From JBDTYT01 sp040005555 (lineage in GTDB: Bacteria; Actinomycetota; UBA4738; HRBIN12), in NCBI GenBank assembly GCA_040005555.1, contig JBDTYT010000085.1, positions 1 through 6,610 of the forward strand: a stretch of DNA of 6,610 nucleotides, written 5' to 3'. Under the pieces are notes generated by a model. It ran no database searches. It was not told the origin of the DNA and saw only the letters and a list, made by a program, of their open reading frames with translations. Positions 3,785-6,610 of this stretch are shown piece by piece; within the stretch, counting starts at the first letter, position 1, and the number at the start of each line of letters is the position of its first letter. Made by a program: the position numbers and the translations under genes.

Positions 3785-6538
3785 GTGGCGACCAAACAAG
3801 GGGACGTGGAGGTCATCCGAGACGGACTGACCTTCGATCGCACGTTTACCCGCGAGGGCGTGCATCCATTCGATGAGATCGAGTGGGAGCGCCGAGACGC
3901 GGTGATCCCGAACTACAAGGAGGGCGGTAACGCCTTCGAGCAGCGCGATGTGGAGTTCCCCACCACGTGGTCGCAGAACGCCACGAACATCGTGGCGCAG
4001 AAGTATTTCCGCGGGACCCTCGGCACGCCGCAGCGTGAGTCCAGCGTCCGCCAGCTCGTGGGTCGCGTCGTCGACACGATCCGCAGCTGGGGCGAGCAGG
4101 GACGGTACTTCGCGAGTGCCCACGACGCACAGGTGTTCTCCGATGAGCTGGCGCATCTGCTCGTCACGCAGAAGGCAGCGTTCAACTCGCCGGTGTGGTT
4201 CAACGTCGGGGTCTCCGGCACGCCGCAGCAGTGCTCTGCGTGCTTCATCTTGGCCGTGGACGACCACATGTCCTCGATCCTCAACTGGTACGTCGAAGAG
4301 GGGACGATCTTCAAGGGCGGCTCGGGCTCCGGCATCAACCTGTCGAGGCTCCGCTCGTCGAAGGAGGGGCTCGCCGGCGGGGGGACGGCCTCCGGCCCGG
4401 TGAGCTTCATGCGCGGCGCCGATGCGTCCGCCGGCACGATCAAGTCGGGTGGCAAGACGCGCCGGGCGGCCAAGATGGTCATCCTGAACGCCGATCACCC
4501 CGACATCCGCGACTTCATCTGGTGCAAGGCGCACGAGGAGCAGAAGGCGCGCGCCCTTCGGGACGCCGGGTTCGATATGGACCTCGACGGCAGGGACGCG
4601 TACTCGATCCAGTACCAGAACGCGAACAACTCCGTCCGCGTGTCCGATGGGTTCATGAAGGCCTTCGAGCAGGACCAGGATTGGAAGTTGAAGGCGGTCA
4701 CGAACGGCGAGACGGTCGAGACGGTGCGCGCCCGCGAGCTGATGCGCGAGATCGCGCAGGCCGCGTGGGAGTGCGCCGATCCGGGGATGCAGTACGACAC
4801 GACGATCAACGAGTGGCACACGTGCCCAGCCACGGGGCGGATCAACGCCTCGAACCCGTGCTCCGAGTACATGCACCTGGACAACAGCGCGTGCAACCTC
4901 GCGTCGCTCAACCTCATGAAGTTCATCGACGCCGAGGGCACCTTCGACGTGAAGTCCTTCAAGAAGGCCATCGAGATCGTCTTCATCGCGCAGGAGATCA
5001 TCGTCGGACCCTCGGATTACCCCACGGAGAAGATCGGGCAGAACGCCCGCGCGTTCCGCCAGCTCGGCCTGGGATACGCGAACCTCGGCGCGCTCCTGAT
5101 GGCCCGAGGGCTCCCGTACGATTCGGACGGCGGGCGGGCGTGGGCCGGAGCGATCACCGCGCTCATGACGGGCCACGCGTATCGCACCAGCGCTCGAGTC
5201 GCCGAGGCGATGGGCCCGTTCGAGGGCTACGCCCCCAACGCCGACGCCATGCTCCGCGTGATGCGAAAGCATCGCGAGGGGGCCGATTCTATCGACGGCG
5301 ACGCCGTTCCCGAAGCCGTCCTGTCGGCGGCGAAGAACTCGTGGGACGAGGCCGTCTCGCTGGGGGAGGCGCACGGGTACCGCAACGCACAAGCGACCGT
5401 GCTGGCGCCGACCGGCACGATCGGTTTGATGATGGACTGCGACACCACCGGCATCGAACCCGAGCTCGCTCTCGTGAAGACGAAGAAGCTCGTTGGCGGC
5501 GGCACGATGCAGTTCGTGAACCAGACGGTCCCGCGAGCGCTCGATCGCCTCGGCTACGACCAGACGCAGGTCGAGGACATCGTGGCGTACATCGCCGAGC
5601 ACAACTCGGTGATGGACGCCCCGCACCTGCGACTCGAGCACTCTGCCGTGTTCGACACGGCGATGGGCGCCGAGCCCATCCACTACATGGGCCACGTGCG
5701 CATGATGGCGGCGGCCCAGCCGTTCATCTCGGGCGCGATCAGCAAGACCGTGAACATGCCTGAGCAAGCCACGGTCGAGGAGGTCGAGCAGCTGTTCGTG
5801 GAGAGCTGGAAGCTCGGCCTGAAAGCGGTCGCGATCTACCGCGACAACTGCAAGGTGGCGCAACCGCTGTCGGCCGACAAGAAGAAGCGCGCGCAGACGC
5901 CCGAGCCGGCCGAGCTCGCGCAGCCGATGCGCAAACGCTTGCCGCAGAGCCGGCCTTCGGTCACCACGAAGTTCGAGATCGGCGACGCTGAGGGATACCT
6001 CGTCGCCAGCTCGTACCCGGACGACGGCATCGGCGAGATCTTCCTGAAGACCTCGAAGCAGGGATCGACGCTCGCGGGGATCACGGACGCGTTCTCGATC
6101 GCGGTTTCGATCGGCCTGCAGTACGGCGTCCCGCTCGAGACCTACGTCTCGAAGTTCATCAATATGAAGTTCGAGCCGTCCGGGATGACGAACGACCCCG
6201 ATATCCGGTTCGCCGTCTCCATCGTCGATTACGTGTTTCGCCGGCTCGCCCTCGACCACCTGACGGCGACGCAGCGGGAGGGGCTCGGTGTGCGCTCGAT
6301 CGATGAGCGCAAGGAATCCGCGATCGCCGAAGCGGCCGAGAAGATGGGTTTGGTCCCTCCGGCGTCGGCTCCTGATGCCGATCCTGCGAGCCTTGAACCA
6401 CAGCCGGTCGCCCTCGAAGCTCGACAGGAAGCGCATGCCGCGGACGCGCCGCTCTGCTACACGTGCGGCTCGAAGATGCAGCCGGCCGGCTCGTGTTACG
6501 TGTGTCCGAGCTGCGGTTCCACGAGCGGCTGCTCGTAA
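3785..6538 (+). CDS. nrdJ: Class II (adenosylcobalamin-dependent) ribonucleotide reductase
   Basis: NrdJ reduces ribonucleotides to deoxyribonucleotides with a thiyl radical made from adenosylcobalamin, with or without oxygen. The 917 residues contain the redox cysteine C150 (GTPQQCSACF), the active-site triad N357-C359-E361 (NPCSE), with C359 as the radical cysteine, and the partner cysteine C370 (NSACNLASLN). The C359-C370 spacing of 11 equals that of C322-C333 in Thermotoga NrdJ. The substrate-phosphate loop PTGTIG is at 542-547. A TSCPD-type domain spans about 730-825, followed by an Ala/Pro/Glu-rich linker and a Cys-rich tail (C891, C894, C904, C907, C910, C916) that resembles a zinc ribbon and probably shuttles reducing equivalents. 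GTG is the start, eight bases after a strong purine run. No NrdB-like radical subunit is nearby or needed. Two NrdR boxes upstream indicate repression by the neighbouring nrdR. The gene looks complete and functional. Confidence 0.97.
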   Translation: MATKQGDVEVIRDGLTFDRTFTREGVHPFDEIEWERRDAVIPNYKEGGNAFEQRDVEFPTTWSQNATNIVAQKYFRGTLGTPQRESSVRQLVGRVVDTIRSWGEQGRYFASAHDAQVFSDELAHLLVTQKAAFNSPVWFNVGVSGTPQQCSACFILAVDDHMSSILNWYVEEGTIFKGGSGSGINLSRLRSSKEGLAGGGTASGPVSFMRGADASAGTIKSGGKTRRAAKMVILNADHPDIRDFIWCKAHEEQKARALRDAGFDMDLDGRDAYSIQYQNANNSVRVSDGFMKAFEQDQDWKLKAVTNGETVETVRARELMREIAQAAWECADPGMQYDTTINEWHTCPATGRINASNPCSEYMHLDNSACNLASLNLMKFIDAEGTFDVKSFKKAIEIVFIAQEIIVGPSDYPTEKIGQNARAFRQLGLGYANLGALLMARGLPYDSDGGRAWAGAITALMTGHAYRTSARVAEAMGPFEGYAPNADAMLRVMRKHREGADSIDGDAVPEAVLSAAKNSWDEAVSLGEAHGYRNAQATVLAPTGTIGLMMDCDTTGIEPELALVKTKKLVGGGTMQFVNQTVPRALDRLGYDQTQVEDIVAYIAEHNSVMDAPHLRLEHSAVFDTAMGAEPIHYMGHVRMMAAAQPFISGAISKTVNMPEQATVEEVEQLFVESWKLGLKAVAIYRDNCKVAQPLSADKKKRAQTPEPAELAQPMRKRLPQSRPSVTTKFEIGDAEGYLVASSYPDDGIGEIFLKTSKQGSTLAGITDAFSIAVSIGLQYGVPLETYVSKFINMKFEPSGMTNDPDIRFAVSIVDYVFRRLALDHLTATQREGLGVRSIDERKESAIAEAAEKMGLVPPASAPDADPASLEPQPVALEARQEAHAADAPLCYTCGSKMQPAGSCYVCPSCGSTSGCS

Positions 6539-6548
6539 CCGGGAGGCG

Positions 6549-6575
6549 GTGGGCCGGGGTGTCCCCCCGGCCCAC
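6549..6575 (+). terminator. nrdJ terminator hairpin
   Basis: GTGGGCCGGGG (6549-6559) pairs perfectly with CCCCGGCCCAC (6565-6575), an 11-bp stem with a 5-nt loop, 10 bp after the nrdJ stop. No U-run follows, as is usual for high-GC actinobacterial terminators. It is the strongest hairpin noted in the window. Confidence 0.8.
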
Positions 6576-6586
6576 GTGCCCGGCGC

Positions 6587-6610
6587 GATAGTCTCAGCGC
6601 CATGCCAGTG
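6587..6610 (+). other. Possible leaderless start of a following gene
   Basis: A -10-like TAGTCT (6589-6594), within GATAGTCT, lies seven bases before an ATG at 6602, the same layout as at the LysM gene. Only three codons (Met-Pro-Val) are visible before the window ends, so no product can be named. Confidence 0.35.

Noticed and set aside
4195..5763. 522-codon open frame on the plus strand within nrdJ
   Set aside because: It is out of frame with nrdJ, low-complexity Arg/Gly-rich, and has no domain or ribosome binding site; a GC shadow.
3758..6436. 892-codon open frame on the minus strand, antisense to nrdJ
   Set aside because: Its product is an Arg/His/Asp-rich string with no recognisable domain, as expected from the reverse of GC-rich codons with strong third-position bias; the plus-strand nrdJ explains the region fully.
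1..6610. Mobile element, defence system, CRISPR array or horizontally acquired island
   Set aside because: All genes are core functions in a conserved order with uniform base composition, and no transposase, integrase, direct repeat array or attachment-like repeat is visible.

Overview
The window is a compact, GC-rich, gene-dense chromosomal segment. The gene order (hflX, lexA, small LysM protein, nrdR, vitamin B12-dependent nrdJ), the CGAAC-N4-GTTCG type of LexA operator, the hairpin terminators without U-tracts and the apparent leaderless start all suggest an actinobacterium (Actinomycetota), possibly an uncultured or deep-branching one. The genus cannot be read from the sequence. I see no sign of mobile elements, CRISPR, tRNA or rRNA, and composition is uniform throughout.

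Layout. Bases 1-876 (+) are the C-terminal two thirds of the ribosome-associated GTPase HflX, cut by the window edge. It converges on, and overlaps by 4 bp, a minus-strand gene (873-1883) for a two-lobed SIS sugar-phosphate isomerase-like protein. A perfect 9-bp inverted repeat covers both stop codons. Upstream of the SIS gene on the same strand is lexA (1931-2623), the SOS repressor. Divergent from lexA is a 98-residue secreted or membrane-anchored LysM protein (2733-3029), positioned like the SOS-induced division inhibitors YneA, DivS and ChiZ. It is followed in the same direction by nrdR (3129-3602), the zinc-finger/ATP-cone repressor of ribonucleotide reductase genes, and by nrdJ (3785-6538), the complete adenosylcobalamin-dependent class II ribonucleotide reductase. 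A strong GC-rich hairpin (6549-6575) closes nrdJ. A possible leaderless start of another gene lies at 6602.

Regulation is the most informative part. Three LexA boxes sit in 77 bp around the lexA/LysM divergent promoters. One overlaps the inferred lexA -35, one fills the spacer of the inferred LysM promoter, and one lies inside codons 3-7 of the LysM gene. Two NrdR-box-like palindromes 32 bp apart precede nrdJ and cover its likely promoter. The segment therefore appears to join two control circuits. LexA would control itself and a division-arrest protein. NrdR would control deoxyribonucleotide synthesis. On DNA damage, division would pause while dNTP supply is set separately. The gene content is conserved biology rather than a new system. 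The unusual points are the operator arrangement, the SIS gene behind lexA with a degenerate active site, and the LexA N-terminal repeat.
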